From Croceibacterium_B sp963811255 (GTDB taxonomy: Bacteria; Pseudomonadota; Alphaproteobacteria; Sphingomonadales; Sphingomonadaceae): a stretch of 64,000 nt of DNA. The notes beneath the pieces were generated by a model that was given only the letters and a program-made list of their open reading frames with translations, did no database searches and was not told the origin of the DNA. Made by a program: the position numbers and the translations under genes. The DNA is taken from contig CAWEQI010000001.1 of NCBI GenBank assembly GCA_963811255.1, positions 372,001 to 436,000 of the forward strand. Reading direction: 5' to 3'. Positions 26,692-39,033 of this stretch are shown one piece after another (the stretch's first letter is position 1; the number at the start of each line of letters is the position of its first letter).

Positions 26692-27569
26692 AGGCCGAGG
26701 TCCGCGAGGTTCTCCGCACCGAGTGCACGCTCGGCGAAGGCGCGCTATGGGACGCCCAGCGCAAGGTCATCTGGTTCGTCGATATCAAGCAGCGCCACGT
26801 CTGGCATTACGACCCGGCGAGCGGCAGCAACGCCCGCGCCGAAGCCCCGGAGCAGGTGGGCTGGGTGCTCCCGGCCGAGAACGGCCTCTTGTTGTGCGGG
26901 CTGAAGGACGGGCTCTACACCTATGATCCCGAGCACGACCGCTTCGCCAAGCTCTCCACCGTACCCGGAGAACCACAGACCAACCGCAACAACGACGCCT
27001 GCACCGACACCCGCGGCCGGGTTTGGATGGGCACGATGGACGACGGCGAGAAGGAAAACACTGGCAAGTTCTACGTCTTCGACCGCGGCACGATCCTCCC
27101 GCTCGGCCCCGACCATATCGCCATCACCAATGGCCCGGCGGTCAGCCCCGACGGACAGACGATCTATTTCACCGACACCCTCGGCAAGACGATAATGGTC
27201 GCCGATCTTCTCGACGACGGCGGCGTCAGCAAGGCACGGCTGTTCGCCGACACCGCTATCCATTTCCCCGACGCCTACCCTGACGGTCCGGTGTGCGACG
27301 GCGAGGGCTACTTGTGGACCGGCCTCTACGCCGGCGACCGCGTCGCCCGCTTCGCCCCCGACGGGCGGCTCGACGTGACCGTACCGATGCCGACCTCGAA
27401 CCTCACCAAGATGTGCTTCGGCGGCGAGGACATGAAGACCATTTACGTCACCTCCGCCCGCGCGGGGCTGAGCGCCGACAAGCTCGCCGCGCAGCCGCTC
27501 GCCGGCAGCCTGTTAGCGTTCGATTCGCCGGTCGCAGGGTTCGCCGCAACGAGGGTCAAGCTATCGTGA
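26682..27569 (+). CDS. xylC: Xylonolactonase (SMP-30/gluconolactonase family)
   Basis: This 295-residue protein begins at the ATG at 26682 within the end of xylB; a second ATG at 26688 is two codons in. It is a six-bladed propeller of the SMP-30/regucalcin family. The metal ligands are all present: Glu in CTLGEGALWDAQ, Asn in GEPQTNRNNDACTDTRGRVW, Asn in AITNGPAVSPDG, and Asp in FPDAYPDGPVCDGEGYLW. It hydrolyses D-xylono-lactone to D-xylonate, the second Weimberg step. No signal peptide is visible, in keeping with a cytoplasmic pathway. It is directly followed, with a GTGA overlap, by the secreted esterase. Confidence 0.9.
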   Translation: MEMKAEVREVLRTECTLGEGALWDAQRKVIWFVDIKQRHVWHYDPASGSNARAEAPEQVGWVLPAENGLLLCGLKDGLYTYDPEHDRFAKLSTVPGEPQTNRNNDACTDTRGRVWMGTMDDGEKENTGKFYVFDRGTILPLGPDHIAITNGPAVSPDGQTIYFTDTLGKTIMVADLLDDGGVSKARLFADTAIHFPDAYPDGPVCDGEGYLWTGLYAGDRVARFAPDGRLDVTVPMPTSNLTKMCFGGEDMKTIYVTSARAGLSADKLAAQPLAGSLLAFDSPVAGFAATRVKLS

Positions 27570-29467
27570 TCAAGTCTGCCATCGCGCTCGCCCTGACGCT
27601 AGCCGCCGCCCCGCTCGCCGCCGCGCCGACGCTCGGCCCGGTGTGGACCGACCATGCGGTGATCCAGCGCGGCCGACCGGTGGTGGTGGAAGGCATGGCC
27701 AAAGCGGGCGAGAAGGTCAGCAGCACCCTTGGCAACGCCAGTGCGACCGCCACCGCAGCCAAGGATGGCGCATTCGCCGTGACTTTCCCCGCGCGCCCGG
27801 CCTCGAGCGAGCCCATCACGCTCACCGTCACCGGCGCCGACGGCACGTCGACCGCCGTCAAGGATCTCGTCGTCGGCGACGTGTGGCTGTGCGGCGGACA
27901 GTCGAACATGGAATTTCCGGTCAGCCGCTCGGCCGGCGGGCAGTTCGCGATCCGCCAGTCGAACGACGACGGCCTGCGGCTGCTGATGATCCCCAAGGTG
28001 ACTGCGCTGACACCGCAGAAGGACTTCGGCGGCAAAGTCGCCTGGACCGCGGCTTCGCCCGACACGGTGAAGGACTTCTCCGGCGCCTGCTACTTCATGG
28101 CCCGAAAGCTGCGGAAGGATCTGAAAATCCCGATCGGGGCGATCCATTCGAACTGGGGCGGCTCGCAAATCCGCGCTTGGGAAACCCCCGAAGCGGGTCT
28201 TGCGCTTTACGGACCGGCCGCGATGGCACAGCTTCGCCAGGAGGTCACCGACCCGCTCGGCGCGGTGACCGCGTTCGCCAAGACCTGGGAAGACTGGTGG
28301 CGCAGCCATGCGGGCGGCGCGCAGCCGTGGCTCCAACCCGACAAGCTCGACTGGAAGCCGGTGCCGCAGTTGTCGGACTGGGGCGAGTGGAAGGGCACGC
28401 GGCTGGCCGAGAACGGCAACGGCAACGTGTGGTTCCGCCGCACGTTCACGCTCACCCCCGCGCAGGCCAGGGCCGGCGGCACGCTCGACATCGGCGTCGC
28501 CGACGACACCGACATGACTTTCGTCAACGGCCGCCCTGTGGGCAACACCTCGAGCTGGAGCGACGAGCGGCTCTACAAGACCCCCGCTTCGTACCTCAAA
28601 CCGGGCGCCAACACGGTAATGGTGCTGGTCACCAACAGCTATGGCGCCGGCGGGCTTGAGAGCAAGCCCGATCGGCTCTCGTTCGCCGTGACCGGCGGCG
28701 CGAGCATACCGCTCGGCACCGGCTGGCAATACTCGATCAGTCCGGTAACCGATTACCCGCCCCGATCCCCGTGGGACGGGATCGCCGGCATCGGGGTGAT
28801 GTATAACCGGATGATCGCCCCGTTTGGCCATTCCCCGCTTACTGGCGTGGCCTGGTACCAGGGCGAAAGCGACGTTGGCATCCCCGGCTACGCCGAGCGC
28901 CTCACGCAGCTGTTTGCCGGCTGGCGGCAGCAATTCGGCGCGGGCGCGAAGATGCTTGTCGTGCAGTTGCCGAACTGGGGCCCCGTTGAGGAGCACCCGA
29001 CCGCCTCCGACTGGGCCGAAATCCGCAACGAGGAATTCAAGGCGGTCGCATCCGACAGGAACGCCGCGCTGATCCCGACGCTCGATATCGGCGAGAACAA
29101 TAACCTCCATCCGCTCGACAAGCTCGACGTCGGCCTGCGGCTGGCGATGGCCGCCGAAGGCCAGGCGCTGCCGCTGCCGAGTTCCGCGAAGCGTGAGGGC
29201 GATATGATCGTGGTCAGTTTCTCGGGCATCAATGGCGGCCTGCACACCTGGAGCAGCGGGCACGCCATCGGCGTCGAACTGTGCGGCGCGAGGCAGGAAA
29301 GCTGCCGCTACGCTCCCGCCACCGCCTCGGGCGATACATTACGCATTCTCACCGACGGCCAGCCGACGACCCGCGTGCGCTATGCCTGGATCGATAGCCC
29401 GGTGGTCAACCTCTACGACGCGCGGCCCATCCCGGTGCCCACCTTCGAGCTGCCGATAACTCCGTGA
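27566..29467 (+). CDS. Secreted sialate O-acetylesterase-family esterase (probable acetyl-xylan esterase)
   Basis: The GTG at 27566 overlaps the xylC stop (GTGA). The 633-residue product has a signal peptide (IKSAIALALTLAAAPLAAAP) and a beta-sandwich. It then has the SASA/SGNH esterase domain: nucleophile Ser in LCGGQSNMEFPVS, GAIHSNWGGSQIRAW, GVAWYQGESDVG, and the catalytic Asp/His region NNNLHPLDKLDVG. An inserted jelly-roll domain (residues about 280-390, WFRRTFTLTPAQARAGG) is typical of this family in plant-polysaccharide loci. It probably removes acetyl groups from xylan or xylo-oligosaccharides in the periplasm. A secreted enzyme inside a cytoplasmic catabolic operon fits joint induction by xylose. 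Confidence 0.85.
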   Translation: MIKSAIALALTLAAAPLAAAPTLGPVWTDHAVIQRGRPVVVEGMAKAGEKVSSTLGNASATATAAKDGAFAVTFPARPASSEPITLTVTGADGTSTAVKDLVVGDVWLCGGQSNMEFPVSRSAGGQFAIRQSNDDGLRLLMIPKVTALTPQKDFGGKVAWTAASPDTVKDFSGACYFMARKLRKDLKIPIGAIHSNWGGSQIRAWETPEAGLALYGPAAMAQLRQEVTDPLGAVTAFAKTWEDWWRSHAGGAQPWLQPDKLDWKPVPQLSDWGEWKGTRLAENGNGNVWFRRTFTLTPAQARAGGTLDIGVADDTDMTFVNGRPVGNTSSWSDERLYKTPASYLKPGANTVMVLVTNSYGAGGLESKPDRLSFAVTGGASIPLGTGWQYSISPVTDYPPRSPWDGIAGIGVMYNRMIAPFGHSPLTGVAWYQGESDVGIPGYAERLTQLFAGWRQQFGAGAKMLVVQLPNWGPVEEHPTASDWAEIRNEEFKAVASDRNAALIPTLDIGENNNLHPLDKLDVGLRLAMAAEGQALPLPSSAKREGDMIVVSFSGINGGLHTWSSGHAIGVELCGARQESCRYAPATASGDTLRILTDGQPTTRVRYAWIDSPVVNLYDARPIPVPTFELPITP

Positions 29468-30312
29468 CCCTCACCCTCCGCGCCGGTGAGTGGCAGGCTG
29501 AGCTGCGGCCCGAGATCGGCGGTGCGCTCGCTGCGCTGACCTGCAACGGCATCGAGGTGCTGCGGACGATGCCCGAGCAATCGACCGACCCGCTCGAATC
29601 CGCCTGCTTCCCGCTGGTCCCCTGGTGCAATCGCATCCGCAACGGCCGCTTCACCTGGAACGGCCGGACGGTCCAGCTGCCGGCGAACTTCCCGCCCGAA
29701 CCGCACTGCCTGCACGGCTTCGGCTGGCGAGCGCCGTGGGCGGTTACGGCCGAAGCCGGCTTCAAGTGTGCCCTCGGCCACAGCTATGACGGCGGCGCCG
29801 CCTGGCCGTGGGCCTATGACGCCGAGCAGCGTGTGCGGCTCGGTTCCCAAGGCTGCGCGATCACTCTCGACCTGACCAACCGCGGCGACACGCCGATGCC
29901 CTGCGGCCTAGGCTTGCATCCCTACGTCCGCCGCCGCCCCGAATCCCGTCTGAGCTTCGGCGCGAGCGGGATGCTGGAAGTCGGCCAAGACCTGATCCCG
30001 ACCGGCGCGGTGGCCCCGCCCGACCGCTTCGCAGACTCGGCCGAGGGGGCCGGTCTTCCCGGCCAGACGATCGACCACTGTTTTACGGATTGGGGCGGCA
30101 CAGCGCACGCGAGCGACGATCTCGGCACCGTCACCCTCAAAGCACGCGGCGCGCCGGCCCTGCACCTCTACGCCCCGGCCGACGGCAGCGCCCTCTGCCT
30201 CGAACCGGTCAGCCACACGCCGGACGCGTTCAGCCGCGCACCGGCGGAAGCGATCATTCTCCCGCCCGGCTGCACGGCGAGCCTGACGCTGCGGATTTCG
30301 GCGGCGATTTAG
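29464..30312 (+). CDS. galM: Aldose 1-epimerase
   Basis: This 282-residue cytoplasmic protein starts at the GTG at 29464 and overlaps the preceding stop (GTGA). Galactose-mutarotase-fold residues are visible: FPLVPWCNRIRNGRF, the first His in PHCLHGFGWR, the second His in GLGLHPYVRR, and the catalytic Glu in ALCLEPVSHTPDAF. It interconverts alpha and beta anomers, and here would present the proper xylose anomer to xylose dehydrogenase. It ends the operator-2 operon. A 6-bp hairpin (CCTCTC/GAGAGG, 30317-30334) follows, but without a T-run, so I do not call a terminator. Confidence 0.87.
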   Translation: MTLTLRAGEWQAELRPEIGGALAALTCNGIEVLRTMPEQSTDPLESACFPLVPWCNRIRNGRFTWNGRTVQLPANFPPEPHCLHGFGWRAPWAVTAEAGFKCALGHSYDGGAAWPWAYDAEQRVRLGSQGCAITLDLTNRGDTPMPCGLGLHPYVRRRPESRLSFGASGMLEVGQDLIPTGAVAPPDRFADSAEGAGLPGQTIDHCFTDWGGTAHASDDLGTVTLKARGAPALHLYAPADGSALCLEPVSHTPDAFSRAPAEAIILPPGCTASLTLRISAAI

Positions 30313-30375
30313 AATCCCTCTCTGCCCGGAGAGGTGTGGGCGAAGCATCGATCCAGTCGGCCCTGGTGCAGGTCT

Positions 30376-33921
<3,546 letters not shown>

Positions 33922-33957
33922 CGCACGCCTTTCTCGTCCGACGCTCTTCGGCGCGGA

Positions 33958-35736
33958 TCAGTGATTGTGCCGCGGCAGCTTGGCCGAGGTGCCACGGTAC
34001 TTGAGCGCGAAATCCATCACCCCGCCATCGCCGAGCTGGCCAGTCTTTTCGCGGTACAGCTCTTCCCATGGGGTGTTGGAGGGCGGGATCGGCGGTCGCG
34101 GCAGGTCGGCCTGACGGCGGGCGATCTCGGCTGCGTCGACCAGCGCGTCGCAGGTGCCGGCATTGAGGTCGACGCGGATCGTGTCGCCGTCCTGCAGCCA
34201 GGCGAGGCCGCCGCCGGCGGCGCTTTCGGGGCTGGCGTTGAGGATCGAGGGGCTGTCGCTGGTGCCCGACTGACGCCCGTCGCCGAGCGTCGGCAGCCAC
34301 TCGATGCCGCGCCGGATCAGCGCGTCGGGCGGCTGCATGTTGACCACCTCGGCGCTGCCCGGCCAGCCGATTACTCCGGCGCCGCGCATGACCAGGATGC
34401 AGTCTTCGTCGATGTTCAGCGCCGGGTCGTTGATCCGCGCGTGGTAGTCGTCGCCACCGTCGAACACCACCGCGCGCGCCTCGAACACGCCCTCCTGTCC
34501 AAGGCGGCTGAGATAGCGGCGGCGGAAGTCCTCGGAAATCACGCTGGTCTTGAGGATGGCGAAGTCGAACAGGTTGCCGCTGAGCACCAGGAACCCGGCC
34601 TTGTCCTGCAGCGGCTCGGCGTAGGGGCGGATCATCTCGCGGTCATGGCTTTCGCGCCCGGCGAGGTTCTCGGCCAGGGTCCGCCCGGTGCAGGTCAGGC
34701 ACTCGCCGTGGAGCTTGCCCGTCTGCAGCAGCTCCCACAGCACCGCGGGCACCCCGCCAGCGCGGTGGAAGCGCTCGCCGAGGTACTGCCCGGCCGGCTG
34801 CATGTTGACCAACAGCGGCAGCGCGTAGCCGTGCCGCCAGTCCTCGGGCGCGATCTCGATCCCGGCATGGCGCGCCATCGCCACGATATGCGGCTGGGCA
34901 TTCGACGAGCCGCCGAGCGCGGTGACCGCGGCGATCGCGTTGAGGAACGCCTCGCGGGTCAGAATCCGGCTCGGCCTGAGGTCCTCGAGCACCATCTCGA
35001 CGATCCGCCGCCCGCTGCGATAGGCGAACTGGCCGCGCTCCTTGTACGGGGCCGGCACCGCCGCGCAGCCGGTCAGGCTCATGCCGAGCGCCTCGGCGAC
35101 CGCGTTCATCGTGCTCGCGGTGCCCATCGTGTTGCAGTGGCCCAGGCTCGGGGCGCTGTCGAGCGCGCGGCGGAGGAACTCCTCCTCGTCGATCTCGCCC
35201 GCGGCAAGCTTGCGGCGGCTGCGCCAGATCACCGTGCCCGAGCCGACGAGATCGCCTTCGTGCCAGCCGTCGAGCATCGGCCCGCCGGAGAGCACGATAG
35301 CCGGGATGTCGACGGTGCTCGCGGCCATGATCTGGCTCGGCGTGGTCTTGTCGCAGCCGGTGGTCAGCACCACCCCATCCAGCGGATAGCCGTTGAGCAC
35401 CTCGACCAGGCCAAGGTAAAGCAGGTTGCGGTCGAGCGCCGCGGTAGGCCGTCGGCAGTTCTCGAAGATCGGGTGGACCGGGAATTCGAGCGGGATCCCG
35501 CCGGCGTCGCGAATGCCGGCCTTGACCCGCTCGGCGAGATCGAGGTGAATGCGGTTGCACGGCACGAGGTCGCTGCCCGACTGGGCGATGCCGATCACCG
35601 GCTTGCCGCTGCGCAGCTCTTCCGGGGTGATCCCGAAGTTCATGAACCGCTCGAGGTAGAGCGCGGTTTGGTCCCACCGTTCGGCGTTGTCGAACCAGTC
35701 GCGCGAGCGCAGGCGTTTGTCGGTCGCTCCCGACAC
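33958..35736 (-). CDS. xylD: D-xylonate dehydratase (IlvD/Edd family)
   Basis: This 592-residue protein matches Caulobacter XylD closely as I recall it: RSRDWFDNAERWDQTALYLE, ITPEELRSGKPVIGIAQSGS, TTGCDKTTPSQIMAASTVD, GHCNTMGTASTMNAVAEALG, a Cys in HGECLTCTGRT, and the shared C-terminus AKLPRHNH. IlvD/Edd enzymes carry an Fe-S cluster and Mg; the Cys residues in TTGCDK and GHCNTMG are ligand candidates. It dehydrates D-xylonate to 2-keto-3-deoxy-xylonate, Weimberg step three. The GTG at 35736 lies three bases after the lacI stop, with AGAAGGG provided by the end of lacI, so the two genes are translationally linked. Confidence 0.93.
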   Translation of the reverse strand: MSGATDKRLRSRDWFDNAERWDQTALYLERFMNFGITPEELRSGKPVIGIAQSGSDLVPCNRIHLDLAERVKAGIRDAGGIPLEFPVHPIFENCRRPTAALDRNLLYLGLVEVLNGYPLDGVVLTTGCDKTTPSQIMAASTVDIPAIVLSGGPMLDGWHEGDLVGSGTVIWRSRRKLAAGEIDEEEFLRRALDSAPSLGHCNTMGTASTMNAVAEALGMSLTGCAAVPAPYKERGQFAYRSGRRIVEMVLEDLRPSRILTREAFLNAIAAVTALGGSSNAQPHIVAMARHAGIEIAPEDWRHGYALPLLVNMQPAGQYLGERFHRAGGVPAVLWELLQTGKLHGECLTCTGRTLAENLAGRESHDREMIRPYAEPLQDKAGFLVLSGNLFDFAILKTSVISEDFRRRYLSRLGQEGVFEARAVVFDGGDDYHARINDPALNIDEDCILVMRGAGVIGWPGSAEVVNMQPPDALIRRGIEWLPTLGDGRQSGTSDSPSILNASPESAAGGGLAWLQDGDTIRVDLNAGTCDALVDAAEIARRQADLPRPPIPPSNTPWEELYREKTGQLGDGGVMDFALKYRGTSAKLPRHNH

Positions 35737-35739
35737 GGC

Positions 35740-36834
35740 TCAGCCCTTCTCGCGGGCGGCGCGTTTGGCAAGCGTCGGCGCGGCGTCCGACTGGCGGCGG
35801 ATCAGCTGATAGCCGAGCTTGACGTAGGTCGGCTCGGGCTTGCCGCCGTTGCGGCGTTGCTTGAGCTCGGCGCTGAGCAGTTCGATAGCCTTGCGCGACA
35901 TTTCACCGATCGGCTGGCGGATAGTGGTCAGCTCGGGCCAGATCGTGCTGGCGATGGCGGTATCATCGAAGCCGCACACGGAGACGTCGACCGGCACATC
36001 AAGGTGCAGCCGGTGCGCCACGGCGACCGTCGCCGCGGCCATGTCGTCATTTGAGGCGAAGATCGCACTCGGCGGATCGGACTGGGTCAGCAGGCGCATT
36101 GCCGCATCGAGCCCCGAGCGGTAGCTGAACAGCCCTTGCGCCAGATAGCCTTGCGGCACCTCCAGCCCATGTGCGGCCATCGCCTCCTGAAAGCCCTCGA
36201 GCCGCTGGGCGCTGGCCGTCTGATGCGGGTTGCCGATGATGAAGCCGATCTTCTTGTGGCCGAGCTTGATGATGTGCTCGGTCATGTCGTAGGCCGCCTG
36301 GTATTCGTCGATCATCACCGCCGAATGGTGCTTGGGCCCCACCCCCGAACCGATCGCCACCGCACTCACATCAAGCTCGCTGAGCAAGTCGAGCAGCGGC
36401 TGCTCGTCGCACAGCGGCGAAGGCAGCAGGAACCCGTCGATGCCGCTTTCGGCCAGGCGCTTGACGACCGCGAACTCGTCCTTCTCGAACTCGCAGCGCT
36501 CGACCACCAGGTGCACGTCGCTGAGGCTCGCCTGCTCGAGGCCGCCCATCAGCAGTTCGCTCAGGTACGAGGCCGAGGGGTTGGCATAAAGCAGCGCGAT
36601 CCGCGCCTGGTCGGTGCCGGCGAGTCGGCGGGCGGCGCGGTTGGGTTGATAGTTCAGCTGGCGGATCGCTTCGAGCACCGCCTGGCGCGTCGCCTCGCGC
36701 ACGCTGCGCTCGCCGTTGATCACCCGGCTGACGGTCATCGGCGAGCAGTTCGCGAGGCGGGCGACGTCGGAGATCGTCGGCGCACCCTTGTGGCGCCCGG
36801 TCCTACGGGTAGCGATATCGCCGGCCTTGCTCAT
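35740..36834 (-). CDS. xylR: LacI-family transcriptional regulator (XylR-like)
   Basis: This 364-residue protein has an N-terminal LacI helix-turn-helix and hinge (PTISDVARLANCSPMTVSRV, then YQPNRAARRLAG). A periplasmic-binding-protein-like sugar domain follows: SGIDGFLLPSPL, HHSAVMIDEYQAAYDMTEHI, GHKKIGFIIGNPHQTASAQR, PPSAIFASNDDMAAATVAVA and SVCGFDDTAIASTIWPELTT. The hinge sequence with RRLAG is the DNA minor-groove-binding type that reads CG-centred palindromes like the five sites found here. It lies between GH67 and xylD in the unit headed by operator 3, so it probably represses its own synthesis. Xylose or a xylose derivative is the likely inducer; the name is by analogy with Caulobacter. 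Confidence 0.85.
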   Translation of the reverse strand: MSKAGDIATRRTGRHKGAPTISDVARLANCSPMTVSRVINGERSVREATRQAVLEAIRQLNYQPNRAARRLAGTDQARIALLYANPSASYLSELLMGGLEQASLSDVHLVVERCEFEKDEFAVVKRLAESGIDGFLLPSPLCDEQPLLDLLSELDVSAVAIGSGVGPKHHSAVMIDEYQAAYDMTEHIIKLGHKKIGFIIGNPHQTASAQRLEGFQEAMAAHGLEVPQGYLAQGLFSYRSGLDAAMRLLTQSDPPSAIFASNDDMAAATVAVAHRLHLDVPVDVSVCGFDDTAIASTIWPELTTIRQPIGEMSRKAIELLSAELKQRRNGGKPEPTYVKLGYQLIRRQSDAAPTLAKRAAREKG

Positions 36835-36886
36835 CGCGAGGCTCTTAGGGCGCGGTTCGGGCCGGACAAAGGCTTTTTTCCGCGCA

Positions 36887-38971
36887 TCACTGGCCCGGCG
36901 CCTCGGGGAAGGAGAGCGATTCGTAATAGGCGAGAGAATGCTCGGGCGGGCGGGCGCCGGCGGGGAGCGGCAGCCCGTTGACCGATTGCCAGTAGGCGAT
37001 CGAGGCGTCGCGCCACCAGCGAGCTTCGCGTTGCTGGATGCGCAGGTAATCGGCGGTGTCGGCGAAGCGCTCCGGATCGACGTACGGCCTGAGCGAGGCC
37101 CAGGTCTGCGCCATCATGTCGACGGTGGCCACGCCGCGGTCGTAACGGTGGACCAACTCGTCCCACAGGGTGCGGCCCGACTGGGTGCGGAAGTCCCACG
37201 GCAAGTGGTGGAACCACAGCAGGTAATCCTCGTCCATCGTCTTCGGATCGGCCCACTGCGCGGCGACCGAGGGGGCGTATTGCGACAGGGCGTTGCTACC
37301 GCTCGCCGTGCGGTCGAAGCCGATGCCCTGCTTGTCGGCGCGGCTGTAGTAGCACGGGTTCCACTCCGGTCGCTTGAGATCGCAGACCCACGGACCGGGG
37401 CCGTAATGCGATCCGGTCGCCATCTGGTGCGCGAGGCCAAGCGGGGTCATGTAGTCAACCACCGCCTGACGGCTGGCGATCATCATCGGCACGAGCTTGG
37501 CCAGGAACTCAGGGTCGCGGCTGAAAGTCTGCGCCGCCCACTCGCGGGCGATTTGCTCGCTCGATAGGCTCGGGTCCCACGCCAGCCGACCGAAGGCGTA
37601 CCAGTTGGCCTGGTTGAAGTGCGAGCCCGACCAGTCGCGATCGGAGCCGGTGTTCGCGACCCCGGCCATGCCGACGATCGTCTGCGCCACCGTGCCGCCG
37701 CGCCCGGTCCGCGCGTCGAGCACTTCCTTCCACAGCGGAGCGAGATAGACGAGATGGGTCGCTTGGCCGAGGTATTCCTTGGTGATCTGCCCCTCGAACA
37801 TCACCTTGGTGTGCGGCATCGCCCCGAACAGCGGATGGAACGGCTCGCGCGGCTGGAAATCGATCGGGCCGTTCTTGACCTGGAGGATGACGTTGGAATC
37901 GAATTGGCCGTCGAGCGGGACGAACTCGTTGAAGGCCTGCATCGCCCGATCGGTCTTGTCCTCGGCCGAATAGACGAACGCCCGCCAGATCACCACGCCG
38001 CGGCTGCCGATCGCGCGGGCGAGCATGTTGGCCCCCTCGGCATGGGTGCGGCCGTAATCCTGCGGCCCCGGCTCGCCTTCGGAATTGGCTTTGACCAGGA
38101 AGCCGCCGAAGTCGGGGATTGCCGCGTACAGCGCGTCGGCGCGCGCCTTCCACCACGCTTGCACCGCCGGATCGAGCGGGTCGGCGGTCGGCAGTCCGCC
38201 GATCTCCTTCGGCGCCGCGAAGTTCACCGAGATATAGAGGCGGATGCCGTAGGGCCGCCAGGCGTCGGCCACCCGCTTGAGCTTGGGGCCGTAGCGGTCG
38301 GTGAGGAACAGCGGGCTGGCGTTGACGTTGTTGACCACCGCGCCGTTGAGGCCGATCGAGGCGTCGGCGCGGGCATAGTCGATCAACCGCCGATCGAGAT
38401 GCTGGGGCAACTTCCACCAGTCGAAGATCGAGCGACCCGAATAGCCGCGCTCGACGCTGCCGTCGGGGTCGTCCCAATGGTCGAGCATGCGCAACGACAT
38501 CGCCGGGTGCTCATCGAGGTTGATCGTGGTTGGATCGTGTCCGAGCGAGAGTTCGCGCAGCAGGGCGAAGGCGCCGTAGAGGCAACTCACGTCGGTTGGA
38601 CCCGAAATCCGGATTGCATGCCTTTGCGACTTGACCGTGAAGCTTCCCTCGCCGCCGCGCGCCCGGGCACAGTCGAGCGTGATGGTGCCGGGATGGCTGC
38701 CGACCGGACGCGTCGCAGCCCCGAGCAGCGAATTCAGACCCATCGTCAGTTCGCGGCTCGCCGCCGCAAGCGCCGGGCGCTTTCCGGCGTCGGCGGGGCC
38801 AATCGCCACGCGAGGGTCGAAAGCCTTGAGCGATGCCAGTTCCGCGCCTTGGAGCGGCGCGTAGCGCAGCCACAGCTTGTAACCGTCCTCGGCCTGCGCC
38901 GGCGCAGCCAGGGCCAGCGCCGCACCGGCGACGATGAGCGCCACGAGGCGATTGACAAGCCCTCTCCCCAT
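36887..38971 (-). CDS. aguA: GH67 alpha-glucuronidase
   Basis: About 694 residues from the ATG at 38971. The start is unsure: another ATG at 38977 lies inside operator 3, and the best ribosome-binding element, GGGGAGAGGG, falls just after these ATGs. A signal peptide (LVNRLVALIVAGAALALAAP) is clear. GH67 marks include LRMLDHWDDPDGSVERGYSG, WWKLPQHL, NGAVVNNVNASP, the acid Glu in LVKANSEGEPGPQDYGR, the Asp in VKNGPIDFQPREP and the Glu in MFEGQITKEYLG, and the C-terminal LLWFHHLPWDFRT. It removes 4-O-methyl-glucuronic acid from the end of aldouronic acids, working together with the GH10 xylanase. It heads the minus-strand unit GH67-xylR-xylD-oxoprolinase. Confidence 0.92.
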   Translation of the reverse strand: MGRGLVNRLVALIVAGAALALAAPAQAEDGYKLWLRYAPLQGAELASLKAFDPRVAIGPADAGKRPALAAASRELTMGLNSLLGAATRPVGSHPGTITLDCARARGGEGSFTVKSQRHAIRISGPTDVSCLYGAFALLRELSLGHDPTTINLDEHPAMSLRMLDHWDDPDGSVERGYSGRSIFDWWKLPQHLDRRLIDYARADASIGLNGAVVNNVNASPLFLTDRYGPKLKRVADAWRPYGIRLYISVNFAAPKEIGGLPTADPLDPAVQAWWKARADALYAAIPDFGGFLVKANSEGEPGPQDYGRTHAEGANMLARAIGSRGVVIWRAFVYSAEDKTDRAMQAFNEFVPLDGQFDSNVILQVKNGPIDFQPREPFHPLFGAMPHTKVMFEGQITKEYLGQATHLVYLAPLWKEVLDARTGRGGTVAQTIVGMAGVANTGSDRDWSGSHFNQANWYAFGRLAWDPSLSSEQIAREWAAQTFSRDPEFLAKLVPMMIASRQAVVDYMTPLGLAHQMATGSHYGPGPWVCDLKRPEWNPCYYSRADKQGIGFDRTASGSNALSQYAPSVAAQWADPKTMDEDYLLWFHHLPWDFRTQSGRTLWDELVHRYDRGVATVDMMAQTWASLRPYVDPERFADTADYLRIQQREARWWRDASIAYWQSVNGLPLPAGARPPEHSLAYYESLSFPEAPGQ

Positions 38972-38975
38972 AATC

Positions 38976-38991
38976 ATGGTAGCGCTATCAC
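38976..38991. promoter_or_regulatory. XylR-type operator 3
   Basis: ATGGTAGCGCTATCAC, the same 16 bases as operator 2, lies between divergent GH67 and GH3 genes. On the minus side it abuts the apparent ATG of GH67 and lies just upstream of its GGGGAGAGGG element, so it should sit at or near the transcription start. On the plus side it is 43 bases before the GH3 start. It would control both the regulator operon and the xylosidase-xylanase operon. Confidence 0.88.
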
Positions 38992-39033
38992 GAAGGGCCG
39001 CGCAGTCAAGATGCGGCGGGTGGGAGAGCGCAT

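Noticed and set aside
30317..30334. Hairpin CCTCTC/GAGAGG after the aldose epimerase
   Set aside because: Only six pairs and no T-run on either strand, too weak to call a terminator.
36808..36825. GGTAGCGATATCGCC within the start of the LacI gene, resembling a half operator
   Set aside because: The centre is not AGCGCT and symmetry is poor; it lies in coding sequence for the first residues.
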